A stretch of 64,000 nucleotides of DNA from Effrenium voratum (taxonomy: Eukaryota; Sar; Dinophyceae; Suessiales; Symbiodiniaceae), in contig CAUJNA010001602.1 in NCBI GenBank assembly GCA_963377175.1, forward strand, positions 217,501 to 281,500. Reading direction: 5' to 3'. This document shows, piece by piece, positions 1-11,939 of the stretch. Both the position numbers and the translations under genes were made by a program. The notes under the pieces were generated by a model. The model was not told where the DNA came from, made no database searches, and was given only the letters and a program-made list of their open reading frames with translations. Position 1 is the stretch's first letter, and every line of letters starts with the position of its first letter.

Positions 1-1533
1 AAATTCTGGCGAAGAAAGTCATGGGTGAAACTGATCTGTGAAGATTGTGGTCCGGACAATGGCATTGTATGCCCACGCAATGCCTCGAGCTGAACGCCTT
101 GGGGTGCCACACAAAGTAGCCAAACATGCGGTCGCTGGGCAGCCAAGATACTTCTGAAAACATGGGATGATCTTGCCTGGTGGCCGGAGGTTTTTGCCCG
201 GCACACCATCCAACGAAGGCGGCGGCCCTGCAGTGGCGCAGCAGCACAGGTGTGGCCAAAGAAACAACGGGGAGCAGTGGGAGTGGGGGCGAATGAGGGT
301 TCAATGGAGTTGCTTGGTGCCACAGGTGTGTCCACCTTTGGTCTTTTGTTGGGCCAGGCTCGTGATGCGCGTGATGAATGCTGGTGATGCTTGACTTTCG
401 GCCCTACGTCTTAGCTCTGCGACGGTCCGTTTGTTTGCCCAGCAACTCCGTACTTAGTTCGCACAAGCAGGGCAGGGACAAACACTGTTCTTTTGGGCCA
501 ACAACGAAACTTTGAACATGAAGGCGTGGCTTGAGTCGTTTCTTTTCGCTTAGCGTTGGCTGTTTTCGGATAGAGAAAGGGAATGCTGATAGGAAGAGGT
601 GGCGGTGGTCAGCATCCAGCTTGGGACAAAACCTCAATGTGCTGATCTGCGCAAATCATCGGCCAGAAGAAGCTCGACCCACCTGAAGGTTGGGGAGTCT
701 ACCTCTCACACTTTGATGTACAGACTAGCGTGATGGCTCTGTTCTGATGTGCGCATGTATACGCTGCGTTGCTTTTGTTGGGAAGGTTGAGTTGCTTACT
801 GTTTGCTTCCACGATTTTGTGTCAAGCTTTGCGAATTTGTGTGTGTGTGTGTGTGTTTTCCCCTTAGGCCACAGTTTGGCAGCAGCATGTTTCTCAGGAA
901 TGCTGCGTCGGGAATCTGAGCTTTGGCATGTTGGTAGAGTTTTTAACGGTGTGAATTCGTGTTTTGTCCATGTCGTCCAGACTGAGTCTGCGGAATGCTT
1001 GCGCCTTGATGTCTTCACTTGTGCATGTTGTTTTGGTATCCAGCCCCAGGGTGGGGTGTTTTGAGGGGACTCCTGCTCGTACTGGAGCAATCAATGCACG
1101 GGGGGTTGTTTTTCCTTGAGATGTGCAAACTTGAGCATGCCCGCTCGTTTTCCAGGATGACTTTGAATTTGTAAACAGAAAGCAAATTCAAGCACAGCAC
1201 ACCGTCGCCCGAGTGAAGATGGATCAATTGATTTAGTATCAGCTAGATGGCTGTGATCACCTCCATGGTTGCTGAGCTACTCCTTCGCTCGATGAGATCC
1301 AAGGTTTGCCGACGAAATCCGCGAAAGGACTGCAACAACAACACAAAAGGGCGAGCTCCTAGAGTGGGGCCTAGCTTCGACCACAACACAAGTGACACGT
1401 GACACTTCCACCAGGTCATCGTCAAGCGGCTCAACTGCTTCTCAAGAAGCAGAGTAGGAAAGCATTCCAAAGGACGGCGAAAGGGAAGTTTCCAGGCAAC
1501 TTTTGGAACAGCCCCCACAGGACATGGGCATAG
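1..1533. other. No recognised gene
   Basis: Only short overlapping frames and one (GT)n run. No splice-bounded coding segment could be supported. Confidence 0.5.
837..858. repeat. Short (GT)n microsatellite
   Basis: About ten uninterrupted GT units between TTT and TTCC. Confidence 0.9.
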
Positions 1534-1782
1534 ATGTCTCAAACAAACAAGCCGGGAGCTGCTGTTTGCTTTGACAAGCTTCAGTCAGCATTTGAGGCTA
1601 CCAGCAATGAGTTAGTCCAAAATGATGGTGATGGCATGGTTTCATATGTCGGCCTCACATCAAAAAAAGACAAACCCACAAGACGCGGCAGAACAGAGGA
1701 GCTGAGCAGAGCTAGCTGTGGCTTTGCAATTCCAAGCAAAGAAGAACCATTACCAGAAGATCCAGTCATCGAGTGTTTGTAG
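1534..1782 (+). CDS. Putative small ORF or exon, 82 codons
   Basis: An ATG directly after an AG (CATAG|ATG) opens an 82-residue frame, MSQTNKPGAAVCFDKLQSAF onward, ending in VIECL and TAG. Composition is hydrophilic (Lys, Glu, Ser, Asp), with no transmembrane segment and even codon use, unlike the surrounding shadow frames. The in-frame TAG immediately upstream of the ATG means the start or a splice/trans-splice acceptor must lie right there. I do not recognise the family. It could be a first exon or a chance ORF. Confidence 0.35.
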   Translation: MSQTNKPGAAVCFDKLQSAFEATSNELVQNDGDGMVSYVGLTSKKDKPTRRGRTEELSRASCGFAIPSKEEPLPEDPVIECL

Positions 1783-1839
1783 GTTAACAGTGATTGATAC
1801 CTTGTAGGCCTGCGGGGCATTGGTGCGTGTATAAAAAAC

Positions 1840-2127
1840 TCAAGATTCCCCTCCTAGTGGCTGATTTGCATTCAGCGTTCGGATGAACTCAGCCAAGGTC
1901 ACAGTTTTGACTCGTGCCTGTTGAACATGATCTGGGAATCGAGGGGCACGGGGCACGCCACCCGCTTCCCCGCCTGGAAGCGGGTGGTTCCCTTTGCCGA
2001 GAAACCGGCCGTCTTTGGATCGCAGGCGCCATGCAGCGGTGGGGCGCTCCTCAAAACCCAGCGACTCGGTCGGCAACCAGTCCATGCGCGTCGAGCGGTG
2101 AATTCCCCTGAAAGCCAGAGCTTGGCC
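1840..2127 (-). CDS. Putative coding fragment, minus strand
   Basis: The minus-strand frame reads MDWLPTESLGFEERPTAAWR, a stretch rich in Gly and Pro, then TVTLAEFIRTLNANQPLGGES and TGA. Codon use is regular and GC-rich over ~190 bp. The + strand frame over the same bases (RGTGHATRFPAWKRVVPFAE) also looks coding, so the strand is not certain. The product is unrecognised. Confidence 0.25.
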   Translation of the reverse strand, partial: GQALAFRGIHRSTRMDWLPTESLGFEERPTAAWRLRSKDGRFLGKGNHPLPGGEAGGVPRAPRFPDHVQQARVKTVTLAEFIRTLNANQPLGGES

Positions 2128-2179
2128 ACCATCTGACCGGGGATAAATGGCACAGGTTGCAAAGGGCCCCATTGTCACT

Positions 2180-3819
2180 CACCTGTCCCTGACTCACCGA
2201 TAGGAGAACAGCTTCGACTTTTGCAGAGTAGGAACCAGTTTCATGAGAGTGGCTAGGAGGACATGTAGGCGTGCCCAGCTGGCAAGTACATAACACTGCA
2301 TAATTTAGGGCGAGCTCACCTGGGGGTAGAACGTGGGGATCCCTCAATTCAGCTTGTGGAATAATACTAAATTTGCAGATAGCAGCCACGTGGAACTCCG
2401 TTTGTACACAGCATGAGCACTTGCTGACCTATCAGTGCAGGGGATAAACTCTCAAGCATGTCAGGTGTTGGCTTGCGGGGAGTTTGTCCAGCATAGATTT
2501 CGTGGGTCCCTAGGCCACGCAGGCATATGGCAGACCGTTCTCTAAGAGAACGCTCAAGACACCTTGAGCTTGGGGTCCATGGCCGTGGCCTTCAGTACTT
2601 CGAAGTACTTCGAGGAGGGAAGTCTGTGCGTGCGCGCATATGCTTTCCGTTCGGGGGTGCGTTCCCTAAACTGGAGACATATAGGTGGACCGGCTACGAC
2701 CATGTTGCATTCCTGATGCTCCATGCAAAGGAGGCAGATCAGCTAAAACATGTTCTGGTCGTATCGTCCCCGGATGTTTTCTGTGATAATTGTGGATGGT
2801 CAGAAATACAGCCGTGTCTTGGGACTCATTTCATGTCGGGACTGTGGGGTAATCATGACCGGCGCATCAGACTACAACTTGGGAACTAAGACGGTCGACA
2901 ATAAGGGCCTCGTCCAGGGGGGCTCTTTGAGAGTCAGACATCAACCATTGCAGGTCCTGACCGCAAGGCGTCCGAGTTTGAAACCAGAAGTTTCACAAGT
3001 ACAGCCAATACGAAGGAACCGGCCAAAGACTGTGTGCACTTCGGAGGGGATTGATGCTAGCATTGCTTGACTACAACTACGTAGTGATAACTTAGAGAGT
3101 TTGTCATGCACACATGCAATATATGCTTGTCATGGTTCAAAATTTGGCACAATGGGGTTGTTTTCTGCGGTTTGGCGCTTCTCACAAGGTGCAGCAGCGT
3201 GTGCAGGACTCAGCTGTGCGATATGTTTGGGTTTCTCTAACCCGCACAACTTCCCTAGTTGCCTCCAAATAGGGCCTAAAAAGGGGTTCAGACTTGGCCA
3301 AAGGCCCATGAACGATCAACTAGGTGAGGTCAATACCGGCCAAAACCAGCCAAAGCGTCAGGCAGCTTCCAGAGCGCAGCAAGAAATACATGGGTTCTCT
3401 GCTCTCCCATGTGTGACTGAATAGCATTATGCTCGTCAATACTCGCTTCCCCACTTTCTCGACCTGAATTAACCTCTTTGGGAAGATCGTTTCAGTGGTA
3501 AAAACAAATGTGTTTTGTTTTACCACTCGCTCAGACTCGGGACTAGGCCCCGCGCCCACGTTTCCAGAGAATCAATCACTTGAGTTTCCAGCCCCACAAG
3601 GAAGAACAAAAGCTAGCACTGCAAGAGGGAAAGCAGAATGGTAGGTGAATGAAGCAGGTGCGGAGAAGCCCACCCAAGTTGGCATCCGGCCCAGTCTAAT
3701 CCCGCAGATCTGGCTTGTGAGTAAATGTTGCTTGTTTGCCACCACCGGTTCAAACACGGCGCCTTTTCCAAGTCCAGTCATAAGTTTGTGTCGGAGTTGG
3801 CAGCATATTTGGGCCACGG
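2180..3819. other. No recognised gene
   Basis: Two overlapping + frames (2527-2889 and 2750-3070) have mixed composition, but no acceptor or family supports them. A palindromic GTACTTCGAAGTAC lies near 2598. Confidence 0.45.
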
Positions 3820-4035
3820 GTGCCCGCACTTGAAAAGGACATGCCCACAGTCATTATAGCTTTTTCCAGAGAAAGGAGTCCGGAGAACACAATATATCAC
3901 GTGACACACATCAACGAGTGCGGCCAGGTCAATGATTTCTCATATCGCCGCTCATGGGAAGGTGTCCATATGGTGACCATCGCTGATCAAGCCGACCAAA
4001 CGAACCAGTTCGAGCAGCACTTGCGCTTCTGTTGA
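3820..4035 (+). CDS. Putative terminal exon or small ORF
   Basis: A + strand frame reads KDMPTVIIAFSRERSPENTI, then YHVTHINECGQVNDFSYRRS and VHMVTIADQADQTNQFEQHL to a TGA at 4033-4035. The regular hydrophobic/polar alternation is protein-like. There is no ATG near the beginning of the open frame (a GTG lies at 3820), so it is more likely an exon than a whole gene. The nearest possible start is the ATG of KDM at 3841. The family is not recognised. Confidence 0.35.
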   Translation: MPALEKDMPTVIIAFSRERSPENTIYHVTHINECGQVNDFSYRRSWEGVHMVTIADQADQTNQFEQHLRFC

Positions 4036-4324
4036 TGGAGTGAGAATCAGAAGCCATTTTTTTCCACTTCCTCTTTTCTGTGGTAGCAGTCGATTGTTTT
4101 GGTAACCCTGGTAGCACTTGATCAATTGCAAACTCGATTGCTCTTTGCCCTTCAGTGTTGAATTAAATTATCGGGAGTGTCACCTCGAAACCTCCAGTCA
4201 AGACCACTGGTGTAGGCTGCTGTAGTCTGCTAAACTCCATCAGCACGCCTTGGCTCCGCACTTCTTTCTTCACGCGGGCAGGAGCCCCTCTCAAATGGGG
4301 CTTTCCCTGAATTCAACGAGGGGG

Positions 4325-4416
4325 TATATGGGTCAGACATTGGTAGCCAACACGGTTCCCTGGTGAATAATTAGAAACCAGGACTAAACCCTGGTGATTT
4401 AATTTTGACCCATATG
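4325..4416. mobile_element. Family-1b inverted-repeat element
   Basis: The termini ATATGGGTCAGA and TTTTGACCCATAT face each other across ~90 bp. The interior (CCCTGGTGAATAA…CCAGGACTAAACC) resembles that of the 35.2 kb copy rather than the main family-1 core. It abuts the next element. Confidence 0.5.
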
Positions 4417-4534
4417 GCTATGGGTCAAAACTTCGTACCCCCAGCTGACATCCCAATCCCACTAAAATAGGTTCTAAAATGGGTGGTGCACCTAGCCCAA
4501 AATGGGATCCCACTGGTTTTGACCCACAGCCATG
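4414..4534 (-). mobile_element. Family-1 inverted-repeat element (reversed)
   Basis: It starts ATGGCTATGGGTCAAAA and ends TTTTGACCCACAGCCAT. The interior contains, in reverse complement, the CCATTTT…GGTGCACC…GGGATTGGGATGT core shared with the 27.9, 39.6 and 56.8 kb copies. Confidence 0.65.
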
Positions 4535-4837
4535 TCAATCCTGGGTTCCCAAGGCCTGGCAACAGCGTGTGCTGATGGTGGACTCTGGCCAGGCGCTAAG
4601 ACTCGCCGCCTTGTGAAGAGCCTAACAAGGAAGCAATCTCAGGACCGGACAGTCGACCTGGATTCCCCTCATTTGCTGAAGTGAACTTACTGCGACTTCA
4701 AAAAGGATTTGTTGGAGGCTTCGTTGGGTTGGTGCGGACTTGAGGAAGACAACGTGTGTGACCTGGCCGACTTGGCAGATCAATTTCGAAGCTGAAGGTT
4801 TGTGTAGACAGCTCAATTGGACGCAGATCTTTCACAT

Positions 4838-4856
4838 GGTGTGTGTGTGTGTGTGC
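4838..4856. repeat. Short (TG)n microsatellite
   Basis: About nine TG units, 60 bp before the GGCT array. Confidence 0.9.
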
Positions 4857-4915
4857 CAGGCAGCAATGGCAGTTCCAATGCCAGATGCTGTAAATCCGTT
4901 CTTGCTTGCTTCCTG

Positions 4916-4917
4916 GG

Positions 4918-4993
<76 letters not shown>
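4916..4993. repeat. (GGCT)~19 tetranucleotide array
   Basis: Nearly perfect GGCT repeats. Every frame on both strands stays open through it (LAGW on +, PASQ on -), which explains the long overlapping frames here; these are not taken as genes. Confidence 0.95.
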
Positions 4994-4994
<1 letters not shown>

Positions 4995-4999
4995 TGCTT

Positions 5000-6354
5000 G
5001 CGCGTGTGTCAAGCCAGACGGACCCTTTCGGGACATCCGCCTGGCTCAAAAGGGTCCACCTCGACAGTTTCCGAAGGGGTCATGTACTTTCTCTCTGACG
5101 TGGCTGACATGTTCTGTCTAGCTGTCCATCCACTTTGTTTCCGCAAACAGATGAAACATATGCTTCGGCCCCTTTGGGAAATTCCTTCCCTCCCGCCCAG
5201 ATTCGGAGAACTTTGAGAACTTTGAGAGTCCCGAGGCAGGGCCAGTTGCAACTGGATGTGGCTAGGTGGGTTTATGCCAGAGAGAAGCGCACTCAGACAC
5301 CACACACACATATGGGGGTTGTTCAAAATGTCAATTGGGGGCGAGGAGAATTGACCAACCGCCACATGAAGGCACAGGTTCCAAGGGGTTAGAGCTGAAT
5401 TATATCGGGAAGAAGTGGTTGAACCACGCCTGGCGTTTTTGGTGCCCAGGACCATCCCCGCATTCGCATGGAATGTTGCTCATTGGCTTGGCGCTTCATT
5501 TTGAGGCGCTGGTCTTGACACAACTGTCTGTCTACTTGTTTGGTAACGGCGGATATGGGCGGTCTGCGCAAAGCATGCATACCCTTCGCGGAGCCCCATT
5601 TGCTTTCATACAGTTCTGCCTTCAGAGGGGCTTGCAAATAGGGGGTTTATGTAAAACCCTCCTTTGTGCAGCTTAATGAGCCCGGCAAACTTGTTTGCTT
5701 CTCAACTGGCTGACTCAATCGAGTCGATTTTGGTTTCACGGCGATTTCATGAGGGCTTGTGTAAACCCTGCACAGTAAACCCAAAAACATACCCAAAGCA
5801 GGGGTCCCCCAAAGGAGTTTCCTTTGGACATTTTTTGGCGTTTGGATTCTATGTCAGTCAGGAGGAGGGCAAAGCTTTATGAAAAGCCCATAACTTTGTT
5901 TGGTTTTTTTCTGTCAGTCTGCAGGGCAAAGCTTGAAACCAAAGCCCCATTTTGGGTCTTCGGCACCTGAGGCGCCGAGCCCCAGCCCCAGCCCCGGCTT
6001 CGTGCGGAGGAGCCTGGGCGGGGGCGGGGGGGGGGGGGTCTGACCGATCGGAGGCGCCGGGCAGCTTCACGTTACCTTGAGTTGGTGGCTTGGGATTGGG
6101 TGTTTGGAGGAAGAAGACAAAGTGCGCATATTATGAAGGGAAGAGCTTGAACTGCTTCTGACTCTCTGACACTTGGTGCTGACAGAGGCAAAGCATTGTC
6201 GGCAACCAAATGCAACCACTTGCTGTGCAGTCAGCATCTGAGCTACGGCTTGATGCGAAGCTGGAGGCCTTCCCATGTGAGCGGCACATGGGTCGCCTGA
6301 GTCCCTGGGCCGTGGCTTGCGCGATCTCGAAACTTGCGGACCTGGGAAGCTTGA
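5000..6354. other. No recognised gene; G-rich run
   Basis: Nothing coding is supported. A run of G (GGGCGGGGGCGG and 12-13 further G) lies near 6016-6039, next to a CCCCAG triplet repeat near 5985. Confidence 0.5.
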
Positions 6355-6450
6355 GTCGAGATTCAGCAGCTAGCCTTGAGGGAGCAAATTCAAGTTTTTC
6401 AGGATCAGCTCGGGGACCTTGTTGACCGGATATCTAACCTTCCCCACAAG
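6355..6450 (+). CDS. Coiled-coil-like exon fragment
   Basis: Following a TGA at 6352, the frame reads EIQQLALREQIQVFQDQLGD then LVDRISNLPHKS, with leucines and isoleucines at heptad-like spacing. This suggests a coiled-coil segment. An overlapping + frame (SPWAVACAISKLADLGSLSR, 6290-6360) also looks coding, so two exons in different frames or an intron boundary may lie here. No gene can be named. Confidence 0.3.
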
Positions 6451-8971
6451 AGCCATGAGCACGGAGCCATGGGCACGGAGCTTTTGGGATCGCGGCCCTG
6501 CCCGGCAGGACACCTCCACCTCTATCGCCTTTGCCTGCCTCTGGCGACTCGAAAGGAAGATGAGTTAGTGACGTTAGTGACGCGTATGTCCTTTGGCGGA
6601 GATTTCCTGCAGTGCTTTGTTTGTTTTGTTTTTGTTCCCTCGGCTGATAATCAGATCGAACGGATTGTTGCAAAGTACAACATGAGAACAGCATCCTTTC
6701 AGCAGGAGCCTGGGATCACTTTCAGGTGTTTCACCCACAGGTGTCTCCCCTCTTCTTAGAAGCTTGCGCTTTAGGTTGGTGGTGAGGTTGATTTGAGGTG
6801 ATGTTGCATCGATGCCTTCCCTGTGGTTCCAACTATGCTGGCTGCCGCATGCCTTGCCAGCGCATCTACCGGATCTTGAGTCAATCAGATCCGCCACTTG
6901 AGCCACTTCCAGCTCTTCTGGGGCTTGAGATGAGTACTGGTCTGAAAGGTAACTTCATACATACAGCAGCCCCCCCCCGGAACCAGCACATGACCCTGCA
7001 TGGCAAAACGGGGTTGTTGTTCCCTATTCCCGAGCGCAGCCTTGTGGTTAGTATTGAGCCCACATTGCTCAGTTCGGAACACATGGACCCATCCCGCGCA
7101 TATATTGTTTATATCGGGCATGTTCCTGAAGCTTTCCGAATGTGGATTCGGACATTTCCAAGTTAGAAGAATCACGGCCACCGAGCCACAGCGACTCAGC
7201 GGGCAGCGGAGCGGGATGTTTATTTTTATTTTCATTTTATTTCGAACATGTTGATATGTTTGGTTCATTCGGGTCAATTGGCACCTGTGGTAATACTTAG
7301 TTGTTTACATCCTGCAAAATGCTATGAAGCACTCACTGAAGGCTTGTCGAACCCTAAAGCGAGCTCCTGACATGTCAACCGGGACATAGCTTATGGTGAG
7401 TTTCCCGTGGGATCCTCCTCTTCAGGCTGGTAGCATTTCAACATTTTCCAGATGACAAAGAACTGAAGCTTACAGACCACCATTAAGAGCCAAGGGTGGT
7501 GAGTGGTGAGTTGCGCCCATTTTGAAAGCGGTTTCGCGTGAAGATGACTTGGTTTGAAGTTAAGGAGACCAAGTCCCATGTTTGGAGTGGCCAGAGACCA
7601 AGTCCGACGCGCGGACTTGCAAGTGAGGCCTTCACCAGCGAGACGAGGAGCACCCGGGGAATCCGAGCACAGGTTTGACGTCGCCCATGTCCTGAAGTCT
7701 TCGGAAATTTGGTGCGTTTTTGTTATATTGGCTGAAAAGGATCCCACAAATCCTAGGATCCAGCAACACAAACCAAACCCTTACCACTAGTGCTTGTATT
7801 TGAACAAATGATTGCTATATATTTCATCGCAAGTTGCGCTGAGACGTAACTTGTTGTTCAATGCGAGGGTTCCCAGAAAATATTTCCGCACCTTTGCATG
7901 AACCACGGAAATCCCATCAAAAAGCGGCAGTTGTGCTGTGCTTCAGCTGCCTTGCAATCGCTCGCAGATGCTTGCTGCACATGTCGCTCGTCCAAAAGTC
8001 AAGGGTTGATTCTGTGTATGATATGCAGGATATGGGGGTAGCCCGTGAGAAACCATGAGGGGCCATAATTTGTAGGATCCCCAGCTGCTTGTCCTTTGTG
8101 ACAGGATTACTCGCTTCACTTTGACACCTTCTTTCCTCGCCTGCGCAAGGAGCTTAGTACAATGGGTGTGTGCGCTACCAATTTGCACTCTGGAAAGAAG
8201 GATTCTGACAGGATAGCCTTCTTCCATGTTCCACGTGACGCCAATTTGTTGAGGCCTACATGTAAGATGGCCGCCTCTACAATATAGAAGCATTTACCAC
8301 TGTTCAGAGCGTGTGCATTCCAACAATCTTCGGACTCCTCATGTAGCCCTATGCCACATCATACGCCGTTCATGCTCGTTTGCCATGAGTTGCTTGGATC
8401 ATTCATCTTTTTCAAATGAGTTCGTATCGTAGATGTCTCACGCTACAATCCCTGATTGAAATTCCGTTCTGATGTACCGCATTTTAACGCGCATCCTAGA
8501 TTAGGTGGTCCAGCATCAGAACTTCCAGCACCTAGGGTTGAATTTCTGTTTGGGTGTCCATGGAAAGGGGAGACATATTTACATGTTATCACCGATTAAG
8601 CTCGGGGCCACACCATGAATCATTACCTTCAAAATCCTTGAAGAAAGCCATTTGAGGAGCAATTTGGACCTTTTGCCCCTGTTACATCCCGGGTGGTATT
8701 TATCAAGCCGTCGCTTCTGTGTCGTGAGTGAAGGTTCTTCCGCCGAAAAGGGGTCGGCACCGAGATCTGTGTCCGGCGCTTGTTGTTAGGATGATCGGCC
8801 GGACTTGTTTGCAGTTGTTTGTTTTTACGCGTGCCGGTCTCAGGCGTGAACGACCCTTCTTAAAAGGCCCCCTTGTTTCAGGTAACCAATCAGTTTGCTT
8901 CTTTCCATTTCTTTTGCGCCACCCACCTGGTTGCCTTGCTCCAAGTTTTGTCCAGTTGCCTCCGCTCCAAG
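6451..8971. other. No recognised gene
   Basis: No supported exon or repeat family was found in these 2.5 kb. Confidence 0.5.
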
Positions 8972-9082
8972 GCCACTGGGAAGAGCGGCTCTTGCAGCAG
9001 CCACCGGGCCTGGACGGCGTGCCGCTCATCGAGGGGCCCAAGGAGCGGAGCACGGGCCGCACGGGTCCACACGCAGATACAG
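8972..9082 (+). CDS. GC-rich putative exon
   Basis: A sharply GC-rich island sits between an AG|G acceptor (CTCCAAG|GCC) and a GT donor (ACAG|GTATTC). Its best frame reads HWEERLLQQPPGLDGVPLIE, then GPKERSTGRTGPHADTG. The contrast with the T-rich flanks and the acceptor followed by G fit the exon signature seen in MAD2. The product is unknown. Confidence 0.38.
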
Positions 9083-11606
9083 GTATTCATGCAGGCGAGC
9101 GGAGACACAGAGGCATCACGAAAAGATATGTATTGCATACACATGTTCATGGTGCAAATACGGATGTGTGTATGCATGTATATGTGTTTATGTACATGTC
9201 AGTAGGCTGCATTTTGGTGGGTGGAAGTGATTTGTGATCATGTATCCAGTTGCGGGCGGTTTGTGTTTTCAACGGTGGACTCGAATGCATTTCAGATCAC
9301 AGTTTATTCGCAAATCGCGAGCGTAGTCGGGAAAGGGGATCTGCGCATTTGTTTGGTAAGCTCATAGGAAGCCGGGGGGGGGTTACAACAAGCGATTACA
9401 TGATGAGGATGCCTGACTTAGGGTCCTGTATTTCAGGTTCAGACAAGGCCCCAGACAGCTCGTTTGTCTCAGAGACGGAAAACAAATCGTGTCAGTTTGT
9501 TCCAGGCAATTGCTCCGTTTTTACTTCGGTTATTATCCAGTGGGGCGCGCATCTTAGCTGTCATCAATATCCTGCTGGATGCTTGTGTATGTAAATGGTG
9601 AGCACCAGCTATGTTGGGCTACGTTGGCAGTTTCCATGGGAATCCTTGGGAGGGAAGAGCCGCATTCCTTCTTGTTTCTGGTTACCTCTAGCAGCTTGAG
9701 GGAAGCATAAGCAAGAGTCTGCCCTTTTGGTGGCAGGCCAAAGAACAAAGCAGCCAGAGACCATTGCCAGCCATTCTTGATAGGTCTGTGACGTGTGTCC
9801 TTTGTTTCATAGGACCTGATCTTAAAGGTACGCATAGCTTTTCTGAAGCGACACCATTCCGTGTCTCAACGACTAAAAGTTGATCTGCAGGTTGGGCGAT
9901 ACAGCAATCACCATTCACCAGCGTTTGTGAGTTGCATGCAGCTAGAAGTTGTCATCCATCCAGCATTTTCCCCCTGGATATGTAGGTCGTGCTACAGATT
10001 TATGTGATAATCTTTTACCACACATCCAAGACGCATTTGCTGTCGTCATTGAACTGAACATATTGCCGAGGGGCGAAGTTTTTGCGAGTTGTCCTTTTCC
10101 AGGGCTGCTCCTCGGTTCAAGTTGCCGGCATTTCTTGCCACGGGCGCAGGGGGTGTTGCGCCGTGATTTGGTGAACCGCTTGGTGCCGGGGTGCCCAAAA
10201 GTCCCGACGGGACGCACTCAGTGAAGGTAGCGCTTGGGAAGCCCGTGCGCGTATAGTGACTTGAGGTGTGGCATCAAACAGACCCAGACCCTGCAAATTG
10301 GAGGTGCTGACAATTCACCAAAGAGTGTGACAAAATGACTTTACTTGGCTGCAAGGGTGTTAAGATAGATATGAGCGATGGTTTGGTTTGTCCGGGGGCT
10401 GGCCGAGTCTGATGAAATTGGCTATAGCAAACATACTCACGCTCGCTTTGGTAGGGACACCTATAATATGTTTAGGCATTAGTGTTCCGACCAGAGGCAG
10501 TTGACAGTAGAGGTCCTTAGTCTGATCAGAAATGCCCCAATCTAGCACTGTGGCCAAGGGTCTGCAATTCGGCCTCGCGAGGCAACCTGCAACTTGTTGC
10601 GAGGCAATTCCGGAGATGTTCATTAGAAATATATGCCGGGGTTGACATTTGCGAGCTCTCATGCTGTTCTTATTCTCGGCGACGTAGAAATTCTGTGGAC
10701 GCTGCATCTATTGGACCAAGGTCGAGCCTGGTGAGGGTAGTGTTTTTCAGCTGAGCTGAGGACTTTTGGGCAAACAACCTCTTCCTGTGGCTCTTTTCCT
10801 TCAGATCCCTGAGTTCATTTTGATGGCATATATGCACTTTGTGTGGTTGTCAGCTTGTTGGAGGGCCTGTATTCGCGAAAGCCCAACAGTTTAGGCTGTC
10901 TTCTGACGACCTTGTGATTTGATTCGGGGTAGTTCTGAATAGAGTTTCCTCCAGATTTGGGGGGGGGAGCCAGGTATCTTCAATGGTTGCTCAAGACTAG
11001 GTGGGGGTTCCCCAAATTAGGTGCTGATGTGTTTTGCCATCACTGTTTGTTGGAAGCTTATGTGCACGAATAAGCCAGATGTGATGTGTTCTGTTTTCTG
11101 CGGGCTGGATGGCAAGCAATATGCGATGACAGACGAATCCGCAAGGGCGTTGTTTGCGATTTGGGCTCCTTGTGACAGCAAGAGCCGCTGCTTTGACATT
11201 CGAACTCAGGCTGACACACTTCCGCTACATGTCGTCGCCGATGACCCTTTTCTTAGCACGGTTGCTCAGTGCGTGTGGTGCTCCTTGTGTTTGGTAAAAT
11301 GGGAACGGCTGTTCCAGGCATTTGCAGGGATCCCGGCTTTATCCGATTCTTCGTGTTGGGGTCATCCCCACATCGAAGAAGCCTCTTGGATAGCGCCTGT
11401 AGCAGACTTGTACCGGTGATATGAGCCTTTCGGGTTGGTCTATGGCCATAGGCTGCGTATCCTTGGCGATTTGGACCAGCAAGCGGCTTTGTAGACTTTT
11501 GAGGAGCACACACAGGACTTTTGAAGCGATGGGGACATGCCAAAGGAGTCAATTCATGTTTTTCGGTGCTCAGTTGCCGACTTCAATTGCATATGCGCAT
11601 GCATGC

Positions 11607-11610
<4 letters not shown>
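9083..11610. other. No recognised gene
   Basis: Frames at 9949-10224 (both strands) and 11021-11419 (+, including DGKQYAMTDESARALFAIWA) look mildly protein-like, but lack splice or family support. Confidence 0.4.
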
Positions 11611-11642
<32 letters not shown>

Positions 11643-11696
11643 GTATACGTGTCTTCAACTTATGTGTTTCTGTGTATATATATATATATATATATC
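11611..11696. repeat. Two (AT)n microsatellites
   Basis: Pure AT runs at about 11617-11643 and 11675-11696 are separated by TGTATACGTGTCTTCAAC-type sequence. Confidence 0.9.
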
Positions 11697-11856
11697 TACA
11701 TTGCGGGTATCCATGCAAGCATAGCAGCCTAAGCACTAGAAACTGGATCTGCTGACCGCTCGTAAGTTGTCACGACATTTGCCGAAAGGCCTGACCGTGT
11801 TTCATTGACTGCCCCATAGTTGCAGCCCGGAGCCAATCCGGTTGATCAGTAGCGCA

Positions 11857-11930
11857 CACAGACACAGACACTCACAGACACTCACAGACACTCACAGACA
11901 CTCACAGACACTCACAGACACTCACAGACA
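11857..11930. repeat. 10-bp minisatellite CTCACAGACA, about 7 copies
   Basis: Identical 10-bp units CTCACAGACA follow each other from about 11871 to 11930, with partial units on both sides. Confidence 0.92.
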
Positions 11931-11939
11931 CAGCCACGG

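Noticed and set aside
4698..5121. LAGW and PASQ repeat proteins
   Set aside because: The GGCT tetranucleotide is open in all frames, and neither end continues into protein-like sequence.
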